Numbered from the stretch's first letter, positions 35,253 to 44,441 are shown. The stretch is DNA of 54,545 nucleotides from an uncultured Flavobacteriaceae bacterium (GCA_905479415.1 CAJQMK010000053.1:1-54545); one strand, 5' to 3'. The notes: generated by a model not told the origin, from the letters alone. Numbers and translations are program-made.

Positions 35253-36467
35253 TTATCTAATTTTCAATGTTATTAATGATAAAATCGCTAATAAAATTCC
35301 AATTATCCAAAATCTAACAACAATTTTACTTTCATGTAATCCAGTTTTTTGAAAGTGATGATGTATGGGTGACATAAGAAAAATTCTTTGTCCAACACCT
35401 TTCTTACTCTTAGTATATTTAAAGAAAGTAACTTGAATTATTACAGATAAAGTTTCGATTAAAAAAACACCACAAATAAGTGGAAGTAATAACTCCTTTC
35501 TTACAATTATGGCTATTACCGCAATAACACCTCCAATAGTTAAACTACCTGTGTCTCCCATAAAGACTTGAGCAGGATAAGTATTATACCATAAAAACCC
35601 TATTAGTCCCCCTATAAAAGATGAAATAAAAATAACTACCTCACCTACTCTAGGTATATACATTATGTTCAAATATTCTGAAAAAATTATATTTCCAGAA
35701 ACCCAAGCAAACACTCCTAATGTTAAAGTGATAATCACCGAAGAGCCAGCTGCTAAGCCATCGATTCCATCAGTTAAATTAGCAGCATTAGAAACTGATG
35801 TTATTATTAAGATAACAAAGAATACAAAAATAATTACACTTATAGTTTTACTTTCATTATTTGTTAATGAACTGAAAAATGAATAATCAAATTCATTGTT
35901 TTTTAAAAATGGAACGGTTGTTTTAGTAGACTTATATTCAGAATTTTCAACAACTTGTACAATATCATTTGAATCTATATTATTTTGATTTTTTAAAGTT
36001 ACCTGAGGATGAAAAAATAAAGTTAAACCAACAATCAAACCAAGACTAATCTGTCCGATAATTTTAAATCTACCTTTAAGTCCTTTCTTGTTTTTTTTAA
36101 ATACTTTAATATAATCATCTAAAAAACCTATAATACCAAGCCAGATAGTTGTAAAAAGAAGAAGAAGAATATAAACGTTGGTGAAGTTTGAAAAAAGTAA
36201 AACTGGTATAATAGTAGAAAAAATAATGATTAGTCCACCCATAGTAGGTGTACCATTTTTTTCTTTTTGACCTATCAAACCTAAGTCTCTAATTGACTCA
36301 CCAATTTGTTTTTTATTTAAAAAATTAATTATTTTTTTACCAAAAGTAATAGAAAAAAACAATGAAAAAATAAATGCTAAAGATGATCTAAAAGAAATGT
36401 ATTGAAATAAACTAGCACCTGTTAACTGGAATTGATTTTCTAAATATTCAAATAAAAAATAAAACAT
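35253..36467 (-). CDS. mraY: phospho-N-acetylmuramoyl-pentapeptide-transferase
   Basis: Integral membrane enzyme forming lipid I from UDP-MurNAc-pentapeptide and undecaprenyl phosphate. The 404 residues have about ten membrane helices and the catalytic motifs [11 protein letters not shown] (72-82), [11 protein letters not shown] (115-125), [16 protein letters not shown] (227-242), [12 protein letters not shown] and [11 protein letters not shown]. Compared with about 360 residues in E. coli MraY, it has a polar loop of roughly 50 residues (155-205) between helices, which I recall as common in Bacteroidota. One base separates it from murE and two from murD. Confidence 0.97.
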   Translation of the reverse strand: MFYFLFEYLENQFQLTGASLFQYISFRSSLAFIFSLFFSITFGKKIINFLNKKQIGESIRDLGLIGQKEKNGTPTMGGLIIIFSTIIPVLLFSNFTNVYILLLLFTTIWLGIIGFLDDYIKVFKKNKKGLKGRFKIIGQISLGLIVGLTLFFHPQVTLKNQNNIDSNDIVQVVENSEYKSTKTTVPFLKNNEFDYSFFSSLTNNESKTISVIIFVFFVILIITSVSNAANLTDGIDGLAAGSSVIITLTLGVFAWVSGNIIFSEYLNIMYIPRVGEVVIFISSFIGGLIGFLWYNTYPAQVFMGDTGSLTIGGVIAVIAIIVRKELLLPLICGVFLIETLSVIIQVTFFKYTKSKKGVGQRIFLMSPIHHHFQKTGLHESKIVVRFWIIGILLAILSLITLKIR

Positions 36468-36468
36468 T

Positions 36469-37929
36469 TTAATTAGTAGTTTTTAGTGATTCTATTAAAA
36501 AATTTTTGTCATTAAACTCAATTTTTTCTTGTCCTTTAATTTGGTATTTCTCGTGCCCCTTACCAGCTATCAAAATAATATCGTTTTTCCTTGCTATTTC
36601 ACATGCATCTTGAATGGCTTTCCTCCTATTTATTTCTAAAATAAATTTATGTTTGTCTTTCTTTTCTACTCCATTTTTCATTTGATCTATAATCAAAATA
36701 GGATCCTCAGATCTTGGATTATCAGATGTAAAAATAACTTTGTCACTAAGAGAGCATGCTATTTTTCCCATTAGAGGTCTTTTTTCTTTATCTCTTTCAC
36801 CACCACAACCCACAACAGTTATTAATGATTCGCTTAGCTTCTTTATATCATTAATAGTGTTCAAAACATTTTTTAAAGAATCTGGACTATGAGCATAATC
36901 GATTATTCCAATTTTATCACTATTCAAATTAACTAACTCGAATCTTCCCTCAGGAGAGTTTAATGAGCTGATTTTCTGTAAGATTAATTCATTTGAAATA
37001 TTAAAAACTTTAGCAACACAAAAAACTGTTAATATATTATATGCATTAAAAGTTCCTGTTAGCTTAGTCCATAATTCGGTATCATCTATTAATAATTTCA
37101 TTCCATTAAAATCTTTTTCTAATATTTTCAAAGAAAAATCTGAATTTGATTTTAAAGAATATGAAAAGATTTTACAAACTGCATTTTGAACCATATAATT
37201 ACCATTCTTATCATCAACATTGGTTATTGCAAAACTTGATTTTGGCAAACAATCAAAAAATATTTTTTTAACATCTCGATAATCTTTAAAAGACTTATGA
37301 TAATCTAAATGGTCATGAGTCAAATTTGTAAAAACACCTACATTAAAATTTAAATTATAAGTTCTCATTTGAGATATTGCATGAGATGAAACTTCCATAA
37401 AACAATATTCGACTTTCGAATTAACCATTTCGTTTAAAATATAGTTCAGAAATAATGAGTCAGGAGTAGTTTGGCTAGTATTAAATTCAATATCATTAAC
37501 CAGAATTATATTAGTTGATATTAATCCCACCTTTTTATTAAAACTTTTGAAAAGCTGATACATTAATGTAGTGCTAGATGTTTTACCATTAGTTCCAGTA
37601 ACTCCTACAAGCTTTATTTTTTTTGAGGGATTATCATAATAATTTGAAGATATTAAGGATAAAGTTTTTCTTGAATCAAAAACAATTATATAGGTTACAT
37701 CTTTTGTGATTTGACTAGGAACTGAATTGCATATAATAGCTTTTGCTCCTTTAGAAATAGAATTACTTATAAAACTATTTCCATCTGATTTATAACCCTT
37801 AATAGCTATGAATAAATCATTTTGTATAATTTTTTTAGAGTTAAATTCTATTTTATTAATACCAATATCTGTATTTCCAATAACAGATTGTATTTCTACT
37901 CCGTATAATATGTCTTTAAGTAACTTCAT
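36469..37929 (-). CDS. murE: UDP-MurNAc-L-Ala-D-Glu--meso-diaminopimelate ligase
   Basis: Adds the third residue of the peptidoglycan stem peptide. The 486 residues include the ATP loop [15 protein letters not shown] (110-124), [13 protein letters not shown] (178-190), [15 protein letters not shown] (200-214), [10 protein letters not shown] (343-352) and [16 protein letters not shown]. The specificity motif DNPR at 403-406 (SDNPRSEDP) indicates meso-diaminopimelate as the added amino acid, so the wall should be of the DAP type. It overlaps the ftsI 3' end by 4 bases (ATGA arrangement). Confidence 0.97.
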   Translation of the reverse strand: MKLLKDILYGVEIQSVIGNTDIGINKIEFNSKKIIQNDLFIAIKGYKSDGNSFISNSISKGAKAIICNSVPSQITKDVTYIIVFDSRKTLSLISSNYYDNPSKKIKLVGVTGTNGKTSSTTLMYQLFKSFNKKVGLISTNIILVNDIEFNTSQTTPDSLFLNYILNEMVNSKVEYCFMEVSSHAISQMRTYNLNFNVGVFTNLTHDHLDYHKSFKDYRDVKKIFFDCLPKSSFAITNVDDKNGNYMVQNAVCKIFSYSLKSNSDFSLKILEKDFNGMKLLIDDTELWTKLTGTFNAYNILTVFCVAKVFNISNELILQKISSLNSPEGRFELVNLNSDKIGIIDYAHSPDSLKNVLNTINDIKKLSESLITVVGCGGERDKEKRPLMGKIACSLSDKVIFTSDNPRSEDPILIIDQMKNGVEKKDKHKFILEINRRKAIQDACEIARKNDIILIAGKGHEKYQIKGQEKIEFNDKNFLIESLKTTN

Positions 37930-39887
37930 GTAAGACTTATAACTATTTGTTTTTTAGATTTATTAATTAATTTGAAATTTTTAATGATCAAACCACTTCC
38001 TTTAAAAGAAACTTTAAAACCGTTATTTTCCAAAGCAGGTAAAATATTTTTGAAGTTTTTTCCTTTAATAATTGATAAATTATTAATGTCGATTAAACGG
38101 TAATCGTCATCGTTGTAAATTTTAGAAAGATTAAATTTTTCTGATTTATTAAAATCAACAGACCTAGGAGTTAATGAATATATTTTGTCAGCAATTTTCT
38201 TAAAAACTGGGGCAGCAACTGTGGCTCCATAATATCCTTTTTTCTTGTTTGGTTTATGGATTACCACAATACATGAATATTTAGGTTTATCGGCCGGAAA
38301 ATATCCAACAAAACTTGAAATGTATTGCATATCATCAGTGTTATAATCAACTTGACCAGTTCCAGTTTTTCCTGCAATTTTATAAATATTTGATTTTATA
38401 TTGTTTCCTGTTCCACCTTTTTCATTAACAACATTTTCTAGCATGAGTTTAACCTTGTTCAGCGTATCATCTGAACAAATTGATGGATTTAAAATTGTTT
38501 TATTTCTAGCTGAACTACTATGTCTTGTAAAAACTGGCTTAACCATTTCTCCGTTATTAGCAACTGAATTGTAAAATGTTAAAATTTGTAATGGTGATAA
38601 TAATACGCCATATCCGTAAGCCATCCACGGAAGAGATAAACCATTCCAATTTTTATCATTTGGGTGTGGAATTCTTGGATTTGACTCTCCCAGAATTGAT
38701 ACTCCTAACTTATTATTTAAACCCATGTTATAAAGTCTATCTGAAAATTTTCGAGGTTCATCACCATATGATTCACTAATAACTTTTACAATTCCCGTAT
38801 TTGATGAGAATTTAAAAGCATCGTTAAGAGAAATTTCTCCATACCCACCCGGTTTTGAGTCTCTTACTTTATTTCCATAAAAAGAAAGTATTCCATTTTC
38901 TGTATCTATAATTGTATTTGGTTCAACTTTATCATCTTCAAGTGCTGCAATTACAGACATTAATTTAAAAGTAGAACCAGGCTCAAAATGCTCTCCAACT
39001 GCGTAATTTAACTTTTCATAATACTTTCCCTCCGATGTTCTTCCTAAATTTGAAATTGCTTTTATTTCGCCTGTTGCAGTTTCCATTACAACTGCAGTAC
39101 CGTGGTCGGCTTCAAAATCCTCTAACTGTTTTAATAAAGAATGATGTGTAATATCTTGAAAACCAACATTTATTGTTGAAATAATATCAGTTCCTGGTGT
39201 TGGTTCAATTTTATTATTTGAGGAAATAGGTTTCCATTTACCATTTGAAATTTTTTGCATTAATTGTAAACCATTTTTTCCTCTTAATTTTGAACCAAAA
39301 GCGTGCTCAAGCCCTACTCCACTAAATTTGTCATCGTTTGTCATTCTTTCATAACCAATAGTTCTTTCTGCTATCTTATTTAAGGGATAATCTCTAGAAT
39401 TCTTTTTTTCAATAATTAAACCACCTCTAACCCCACCCATTTTAAAAAGTGGCATTTGTTTAATTTTATTTATATTTTCTATTGAAACTCCTCTACTTAT
39501 TAGATGGTATCTCTTATTATTTTTTTTAGCAAAAACGAGTCTATTTAGAAAAATCTCATCAGATTTATTAAAAGTTTTTGAAAGTTCTTCTGAAAGTTTT
39601 TTTGAATATTTTGAAAAATTAGCGTCAGAAACAGTCACAGCATCAAAATATATATCAAAACTTGTAGTTGAAGCTGCTAATAAACTTCCATCATCTGAAA
39701 AAATATTACCTCTTTCAGGAAAAATGGTGAAATTTTGAATTGTTTTATTTTTAGCTAACTTTCTGTATTTATTACCATCAACATACTGAATATGAAATAT
39801 TTTATATCCTATGCCAAATCCCAAAAACACCAATACAGCAGATACTAAATAAAGCCTGTATAAAAATTGTTTTTGGTTTGTCTCCAT
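37926..39887 (-). CDS. ftsI: septal transpeptidase FtsI (PBP3-like) with C-terminal PASTA domain
   Basis: Monofunctional class B penicillin-binding protein that crosslinks septal peptidoglycan. The 653 residues comprise one N-terminal membrane anchor (about 10-30), a dimerisation or pedestal domain from residue 55 (FPERGNIFSDDGSLLA), and the transpeptidase domain with STFK (305-308, nucleophile S305), SSN (361-363) and KTGTGQ (507-512). A single PASTA-like domain occupies about 597-650 (GKNFKNILPALENNGFKVSF). E. coli FtsI lacks PASTA; Bacteroidota division PBPs commonly have one. It shares one base with ftsL and overlaps murE by 4 bases. Confidence 0.95.
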   Translation of the reverse strand: METNQKQFLYRLYLVSAVLVFLGFGIGYKIFHIQYVDGNKYRKLAKNKTIQNFTIFPERGNIFSDDGSLLAASTTSFDIYFDAVTVSDANFSKYSKKLSEELSKTFNKSDEIFLNRLVFAKKNNKRYHLISRGVSIENINKIKQMPLFKMGGVRGGLIIEKKNSRDYPLNKIAERTIGYERMTNDDKFSGVGLEHAFGSKLRGKNGLQLMQKISNGKWKPISSNNKIEPTPGTDIISTINVGFQDITHHSLLKQLEDFEADHGTAVVMETATGEIKAISNLGRTSEGKYYEKLNYAVGEHFEPGSTFKLMSVIAALEDDKVEPNTIIDTENGILSFYGNKVRDSKPGGYGEISLNDAFKFSSNTGIVKVISESYGDEPRKFSDRLYNMGLNNKLGVSILGESNPRIPHPNDKNWNGLSLPWMAYGYGVLLSPLQILTFYNSVANNGEMVKPVFTRHSSSARNKTILNPSICSDDTLNKVKLMLENVVNEKGGTGNNIKSNIYKIAGKTGTGQVDYNTDDMQYISSFVGYFPADKPKYSCIVVIHKPNKKKGYYGATVAAPVFKKIADKIYSLTPRSVDFNKSEKFNLSKIYNDDDYRLIDINNLSIIKGKNFKNILPALENNGFKVSFKGSGLIIKNFKLINKSKKQIVISLT

Positions 39888-40195
39888 TATTCAATAATTA
39901 TTTTTTTTGGTGGTGTAATGGAACTTTCAATATTTCTATTACTCATAAGGAGTGATACATTTGATTCCATTTTTAATTTCATGACTTCTTTTCTTTTGCT
40001 TATAAAATTGCTTTGTAGAACTGAAACTTCGTTTTTTAATTCACCTATTTTTATAATCTTACTATCGACCAAATGAGAAGAATAGATCATTATTAAACAT
40101 ATAGTAAATAAAAAAAATATGTAGCCCCAGTTTTTAATTGATCCTTCATCAATTAAAAAATTACCTAGCAATATTTTTTTTAGATTATCTCTCAT
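39887..40195 (-). CDS. ftsL: FtsL-like division protein
   Basis: A 102-residue bitopic protein: short cytoplasmic N-terminus, one transmembrane helix (about 24-42, WGYIFFLFTICLIMIYSSH), and a periplasmic coiled-coil segment (about 48-85, with heptad-like KIGELKNEVSVLQSNFISKR). This topology and the position between rsmH and ftsI identify the FtsL-like component of the FtsQLB complex; primary sequence alone is too short and diverged. It overlaps rsmH by 4 bases and ftsI by one. Confidence 0.85.
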   Translation of the reverse strand: MRDNLKKILLGNFLIDEGSIKNWGYIFFLFTICLIMIYSSHLVDSKIIKIGELKNEVSVLQSNFISKRKEVMKLKMESNVSLLMSNRNIESSITPPKKIIIE

Positions 40196-41085
40196 ATTTT
40201 TATTGCAGATCTTAATTTTGCACTTCTAGCCCGACTATTTAATTTGATTTCTTTTTTTGTTGGAACTAAAAATTTAAATGTTTTTTTAAATGGAATATCA
40301 GCTACTCCAAATTCATTTTTTAATGGTTCAGATTCAAAACAACCATTTTGAATAAATCTTTTAACTATTCTGTCTTCAATGGAATGATAAGTAATAAAAG
40401 AAATAATTCCTCCCTTATTGACCAAACTAGGAAGTTGCAACAAAACTTCTTTTAATGCATGCATTTCTTGATTAACCTCAATTCTTAAAGCTTGGTAAAT
40501 TTTAGCTAGAATTTTATTTTCAAATCCTTTTGGAAGAAAAGAACTAAGTATTTCATTTAACTGGCTAGTTCTTGTTATTTTTTTAATAGTCCTTGCTTCA
40601 ACAATAGTTTTTGAAATCTCTTTTGAATTTCTTAAATCAGCATATTCAAATAAGATGTTCGAGAGTTGACTTTCTGAATATTCATTTAATATTTCCTGAG
40701 CATCAAATGAGGAGTTAGTGTTCATTCTCATATCTATTTCAGAATCATAACGAATAGAAAATCCTCTTACAGCGCTGTCAAATTGATGTGATGAAACTCC
40801 TAAATCAGCAAACACCCCATCAACATTTAATACATTATTGTATTTCAAATTTTGTTGTAAAAATTTAAAATTTTGATTAATCAAAATAAATCTTGAATCA
40901 TCAATTTTATTTTGAAATGCATCTGTATCTTGATCAAATGCTATCAATTTTCCTTTACTGCTTAAATTGTTTAAAATTAATTTTGAATGACCTCCTCCAC
41001 CAAAAGTTAAATCAACGTATATGCCATCACTTAAAATATTCAAACTATCAATCGATTCTTGAGGCATAACTGGACTATGATACAT
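40192..41085 (-). CDS. rsmH: 16S rRNA (cytosine-N4) methyltransferase RsmH
   Basis: Methylates N4 of C1402 in 16S rRNA. The 297 residues show the N-terminal HSPVMPQESIDSL (3-15), the SAM loop VDLTFGGGGHSKLIL (24-38), GVFADLGVSSHQFD, RGFSIRYDSEIDMRMN, QALRIEVNQEMHALKEVL, FITYHSIEDRIVKRF and the C-terminal LNSRARSAKLRSA. All are classic RsmH/MraW signatures. It overlaps mraZ by 11 bases and ftsL by 4. Confidence 0.97.
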   Translation of the reverse strand: MYHSPVMPQESIDSLNILSDGIYVDLTFGGGGHSKLILNNLSSKGKLIAFDQDTDAFQNKIDDSRFILINQNFKFLQQNLKYNNVLNVDGVFADLGVSSHQFDSAVRGFSIRYDSEIDMRMNTNSSFDAQEILNEYSESQLSNILFEYADLRNSKEISKTIVEARTIKKITRTSQLNEILSSFLPKGFENKILAKIYQALRIEVNQEMHALKEVLLQLPSLVNKGGIISFITYHSIEDRIVKRFIQNGCFESEPLKNEFGVADIPFKKTFKFLVPTKKEIKLNSRARSAKLRSAIKI

Positions 41086-41539
41086 CGCTTGACTGATTAC
41101 CCATTACACTTTCAGATAAATCTGCAAAATTTAAATTTGGATCGTTAATAAATTCCTCGTAAGAAATTTTATTCCATACTTCAATTATGTTTATAGCAGA
41201 AGTAAGTACAATCTCGTTATTTGAGAAATATAATTTTGATAAATCTTTTGGAATTAACAATCTTCCACTGTTATCCAATTCAATAATTCTAACACCTGCA
41301 TTATATCTTCTTATGAAATCATTATTCTTTTTAACAAACCTGTTGAGTTTGTTAAGCTTGTGCATAGTGTTTTTCCATTCCGAAAAAGGATGAATTTCTA
41401 AACATTTTTGAAATACTGATCTTTTAACAATAAAGCTATCATTTAAGTGTTCACCTAACTGCTTTTTTAAATTGACTGGAAGCATCAATCGTCCCTTGAC
41501 GTCAATTTTGCATTCATATGTTCCTATCAGGTTAATCAC
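41075..41539 (-). CDS. mraZ: transcriptional regulator MraZ
   Basis: A 154-residue DNA-binding protein with two tandem MraZ/AbrB-like repeats: GTYECKIDVKGRLMLPVNLK (6-25) and RIIELDNSGRLLIPKDL in the second half. Oligomeric MraZ binds short direct repeats in front of its own operon: as a repressor in E. coli and an activator in some mycoplasmas. The gene begins with GTG at 41539; the family N-terminus starts exactly there (MINLIGTYE). It heads the dcw cluster. Three perfect 10-bp repeats and a TATATTTG -7 box lie immediately upstream, so autoregulation is very likely. Confidence 0.95.
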   Translation of the reverse strand: MINLIGTYECKIDVKGRLMLPVNLKKQLGEHLNDSFIVKRSVFQKCLEIHPFSEWKNTMHKLNKLNRFVKKNNDFIRRYNAGVRIIELDNSGRLLIPKDLSKLYFSNNEIVLTSAINIIEVWNKISYEEFINDPNLNFADLSESVMGNQSSDVS

Positions 41540-41557
41540 TATAATTTTGGTTTAACT

Positions 41558-41565
41558 CAAATATA
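41558..41565 (-). promoter_or_regulatory. -7 promoter box of the dcw cluster (mraZ promoter)
   Basis: The minus strand reads TATATTTG, an exact TAnnTTTG match, 18 bases before the mraZ GTG. No TTG stands at -33; that position is occupied by the MraZ-type repeats at 41571-41600. Confidence 0.6.
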
Positions 41566-41570
41566 TCGAA

Positions 41571-41600
41571 ATTTTACCACATTTTACCACATTTTACCAC
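41571..41600 (-). promoter_or_regulatory. putative MraZ operator: three tandem 10-bp repeats
   Basis: The minus strand carries GTGGTAAAAT three times in perfect tandem. A 10-bp period puts each copy on the same face of the helix. Known MraZ sites are also short direct repeats with this period (TGGGN in E. coli, AAAGTG-type in mycoplasmas), and the copies here contain TGGTA and AAAATGTG. The block ends 5 bases before the -7 box and covers the -33 region of the mraZ promoter. The MraZ assignment is inference from position, number and spacing. Confidence 0.72.
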
Positions 41601-41725
41601 ATTGTTAATAATTTTAACGTAAACATCAAAACATGACAATAAATAATTCATTTACAGACTATTATGTTTGTTAAAAAGTGGGTTGATAAAAAACTAAAGC
41701 TAGATTTATTGTAATCCTAAATAAC

Positions 41726-41733
41726 TATATTTG
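41726..41733 (+). promoter_or_regulatory. -7 promoter box for the alpha/beta hydrolase and engB
   Basis: TATATTTG, an exact TAnnTTTG match, ends 29 bases before the GTG start at 41763. A TTG occurs only 14 bases upstream of the box, closer than the usual 17-23. Confidence 0.5.
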
Positions 41734-41762
41734 CGTGAACAAGTTTTATTAGTTAAAAAATA

Positions 41763-42530
41763 GTGAGTACTCTAAAACACATTGAAAGAAACGGATTTAA
41801 ATATACAGTCGGTGGCAAAGGAAATCCTATAATTGTATTACATGGGCTTATGGGAGGCTTAGGAAACTTTAAAGATTTTCTAGAAAAATTTCAAACTTTA
41901 GGTTATCAAGTATTTATGCCTGAATTACCAATCTATTCTGCTTCACTTCTAAATACAAATGTTAAATATTTCGCAAAATTTATTAATGATTTTGTTCAAG
42001 AATTAAATTTAAATAAAGTAATTCTAGTTGGTAATTCTTTAGGTGGACATGTTGCATTAGTACATGCTAAACTATTTCCTTCAAACACAAAAGCTTTAGT
42101 TTTAACGGGTAGCTCTGGTTTATATGAGAATGCAATGGGTGACACTTATCCAAGAAGAGGTGATTATGAATTTATAAAAAATAAAACCCAAAATGTTTTT
42201 TATTCGCCTGAAATAGCAACTAAAGAAGTAGTTGACGAAGTATTTGAAGCGGTTAATGATAGAAGAAAAGTTTTAAAAATTTTAGCAGTTGCAAAAAGTG
42301 CAATAAGACACAATATGGCTAAAGATCTCCCTAATATTAGTATACCTACAGCACTAATTTGGGGTAAAAATGATGAAGTCACACCTCCAGATGTTGCAAA
42401 TGAATTTGACAAATTACTGCCGAATTCTAAACTCTTTTGGTTTGAAAAATGTGGTCATGCTCCAATGATGGAACATCCAGAAAAATTTAATTCGACTGTG
42501 CATGATTGGCTCATAGAAAAAAAACTATGA
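41763..42530 (+). CDS. alpha/beta hydrolase
   Basis: A 255-residue cytoplasmic alpha/beta-hydrolase fold protein. The oxyanion region is VLHGLMGGLGNF (25-36). The catalytic triad appears complete: nucleophile S92 in GNSLGG, D204 in WGKNDEVTPP and H232 in CGHAPMMEHP. No signal peptide is present. The substrate is unknown; resemblance to MhpC/BioH-type esterases is only at fold level. It starts with GTG and is 3 bases upstream of engB, with which it must be co-transcribed; this pairing next to mraZ is one I recall as recurrent in Bacteroidota. Confidence 0.88.
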   Translation: MSTLKHIERNGFKYTVGGKGNPIIVLHGLMGGLGNFKDFLEKFQTLGYQVFMPELPIYSASLLNTNVKYFAKFINDFVQELNLNKVILVGNSLGGHVALVHAKLFPSNTKALVLTGSSGLYENAMGDTYPRRGDYEFIKNKTQNVFYSPEIATKEVVDEVFEAVNDRRKVLKILAVAKSAIRHNMAKDLPNISIPTALIWGKNDEVTPPDVANEFDKLLPNSKLFWFEKCGHAPMMEHPEKFNSTVHDWLIEKKL

Positions 42531-42533
42531 TCA

Positions 42534-43136
42534 ATGAGAATAACGTCATCTAGCTTTGTTAAAAGTAGCTCAAAATCAAAAGATTGTCCAGATCAAAAAT
42601 TTAATGAATATGCATTTATAGGAAGATCTAACGTTGGAAAGTCTTCTCTAATAAACTCACTAACAAATAGTAAAAAATTAGCTAAAATTTCTGGTACACC
42701 AGGAAAAACACTTCTAATTAATCATTTCTTAATTAACAAAAAATGGTTTTTAGTAGATTTGCCAGGCTACGGTTTTGCTAGAAAATCTAAAAAAGAAAAA
42801 AGAATAATTGAAGAAATAATAACAGATTATTTTTTGAACAGAAATAATATAAACTTAACATTTGTACTTATTGACATAAGACTAAAGCCACAAAAAATAG
42901 ATTTAGAATTTATGCTTTGGCTAAATCAAAATAATATTCAATTCAAAATAATTTTTACAAAAGCTGACAAACTAAATAAAAAAGAATTTATTCAAAATCC
43001 TGATCAATATCTCAAAAGTTTATTTAAAGAAATAGGTATTCATCCTGAGCACTTTATAAGTTCTTCAAAATCAAAATTAGGCCGTGAAGAAATACTTAAT
43101 AGCATTTCCTTGCAAATTAACTCTAGGAAAGTTTAA
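42534..43136 (+). CDS. engB: ribosome biogenesis GTP-binding protein EngB (YsxC/YihA)
   Basis: A 200-residue TrmE-Era-EngA-like GTPase required for large ribosomal subunit assembly. GTPase motifs: G1 GRSNVGKS (30-37), the G2 region around SGTPGKT (53-59), G3 DLPG (75-78) and G4 TKAD (142-145), with SSKSK serving as G5. GYGFARKSKKEK following G3 is an EngB hallmark. It lies 3 bases after the hydrolase gene. The last 14 bases overlap the convergent gldC. Confidence 0.96.
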   Translation: MRITSSSFVKSSSKSKDCPDQKFNEYAFIGRSNVGKSSLINSLTNSKKLAKISGTPGKTLLINHFLINKKWFLVDLPGYGFARKSKKEKRIIEEIITDYFLNRNNINLTFVLIDIRLKPQKIDLEFMLWLNQNNIQFKIIFTKADKLNKKEFIQNPDQYLKSLFKEIGIHPEHFISSSKSKLGREEILNSISLQINSRKV

Positions 43137-43452
43137 TATTCAAATTTTCAGCAAAATAATCACAAAATTGTTTAAAAGAATCTGTCATTTTTTCGTTGTT
43201 TGTTGACCTAAAATACGTATCACTCATACTTACTAATGTCTGGTGAAAAAATACATTCATTTGATCTATCGGCATGTCTTTTGTCCATAAATCAATTTTT
43301 AAAGTTTCTTGAGGCTTATGATCCCAAACTGATAAAAATACAGCTTTGGATTCTTTATTAGAGACTCCTCCATCCGTGGCTGACCAATTAATCTTTTCAG
43401 GGATCTGATTTTCGTCTAATTCCACATTGAAAGTGATTTGAGTTTTTTTCAT
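43123..43452 (-). CDS. gldC: gliding motility protein GldC
   Basis: A 109-residue soluble protein. Segments ITFNVELDENQIPEKINWSA (6-25), KAVFLSVWDHKPQETLKIDL, LWTKDMPIDQMNVFFHQTL and FCDYFAENLNIKL match GldC of Flavobacteriia. In Flavobacterium johnsoniae, gldB and gldC are adjacent and gldC enhances gliding without being essential. Its ATG overlaps the gldB stop by one base (TAATG), indicating translational coupling; the 3' end overlaps engB. Confidence 0.9.
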   Translation of the reverse strand: MKKTQITFNVELDENQIPEKINWSATDGGVSNKESKAVFLSVWDHKPQETLKIDLWTKDMPIDQMNVFFHQTLVSMSDTYFRSTNNEKMTDSFKQFCDYFAENLNIKLS

Positions 43453-44384
43453 TATTTAAATGGTTTATATTTTGAATTTTTAAAGATAGTATAATGATCT
43501 AAATCTAATAACTCGTTAAGACTTGCCTTATTATTATTCATATATGAATTTACAATTTTATAGCCTAACCAACGCCCTATAGCTCCAGGTGATTCTTTAT
43601 CAATATCAAGATTGAACTTTGAATAGGGAGATAATGAAATAAATCTAGATCTTAAATCAATATTAGTGTTAAAAAAGAATTCGTTTTCTACAAAATAAGA
43701 CCAAATTTCAAACTCGTTGTCATTAGTCCATTTCATTTTATTTGGACTGGTATTAAAAATAACCCAATCTTCTTCTTCATTATTTAGTAATTTATTTAAA
43801 TACAGTATTTTACCATATTGTATTATTTTAGAAAGTAAAGTTCTATCATCTTTAACCTTAACATATTTTTCAGAAATCTTAAATGCAATATCATTAGGAA
43901 TGAATAATTTATTCATTTTTTGTGAAAGATAATTAGGTGTATTTTCATAAAAATTTGATCCAAAATACAAATTCAAAGAAACAAATAAATAAGGTCCAGT
44001 ATAAATTATTCGATCATTAAAATCACTTTTAGAAATAAGTGTAATTAACTTTGGAGTTTTAAAGTTTTCTAAAATATTAGTAGCATTATTAAAAATTGAT
44101 TTTACTTTACTAGAGTTAAAATCATAATCTTTAAATTCCATTAAAGAATAATTATAAAGATCATTTTCAACTGAATCATTGATTTTATTAATCCATATTG
44201 ATTTAGAGAACTGACTAGGAAAAAGAAAAGGATATTTGAGTATCAAATTATCTAATTCATTTTCATCTGAATTATAAAATTTCTTTTCAAATCTTATTAT
44301 TTCGATGTCATAATAATTCTCATTATCACAACTTATTGTAAAAAAAACAATAAAAATAACTATGTATATCTTATTATAATCCAT
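43452..44384 (-). CDS. gldB: gliding motility lipoprotein GldB
   Basis: A lipoprotein of 310 residues from the ATG at 44384. That start gives a proper signal peptide with lipobox FTISCD (lipidated C19). The open frame extends to an ATG at 44435, but that start would place 17 residues before the signal peptide and lie upstream of the promoter at 44409-44441. Family features are EIIRFEKKFYNSDENELDNL near the mature N-terminus, LYFGSNFYENTPNYLSQKM, PDIA-like IPNDIAFKISEKYV and ESPGAIGRWLGYKIVNSYM near the end. GldB is needed for gliding and stability of other T9SS proteins in Flavobacterium. Confidence 0.9.
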   Translation of the reverse strand: MDYNKIYIVIFIVFFTISCDNENYYDIEIIRFEKKFYNSDENELDNLILKYPFLFPSQFSKSIWINKINDSVENDLYNYSLMEFKDYDFNSSKVKSIFNNATNILENFKTPKLITLISKSDFNDRIIYTGPYLFVSLNLYFGSNFYENTPNYLSQKMNKLFIPNDIAFKISEKYVKVKDDRTLLSKIIQYGKILYLNKLLNNEEEDWVIFNTSPNKMKWTNDNEFEIWSYFVENEFFFNTNIDLRSRFISLSPYSKFNLDIDKESPGAIGRWLGYKIVNSYMNNNKASLNELLDLDHYTIFKNSKYKPFK

Positions 44385-44408
44385 TAATTTTGTTGTGTAA
44401 TAATTTAT

Positions 44409-44441
44409 CAAATTTAACATAAAGTCAATAAACATTTACAA
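44409..44441 (-). promoter_or_regulatory. promoter for gldB-gldC
   Basis: On the minus strand TTG (44441-44439), a 22-nt spacer and TAAATTTG (44416-44409) fit the Bacteroidota consensus. It lies 25 bases before the gldB ATG at 44384 and directly abuts the divergent nadE start at 44442. Confidence 0.62.

Noticed and set aside
41571-41600. Triple 10-bp repeat as a CRISPR-like or phase-variable tandem repeat
   Set aside because: Units are too short and lack spacers for CRISPR; placement at the mraZ promoter and helical period fit an operator much better.
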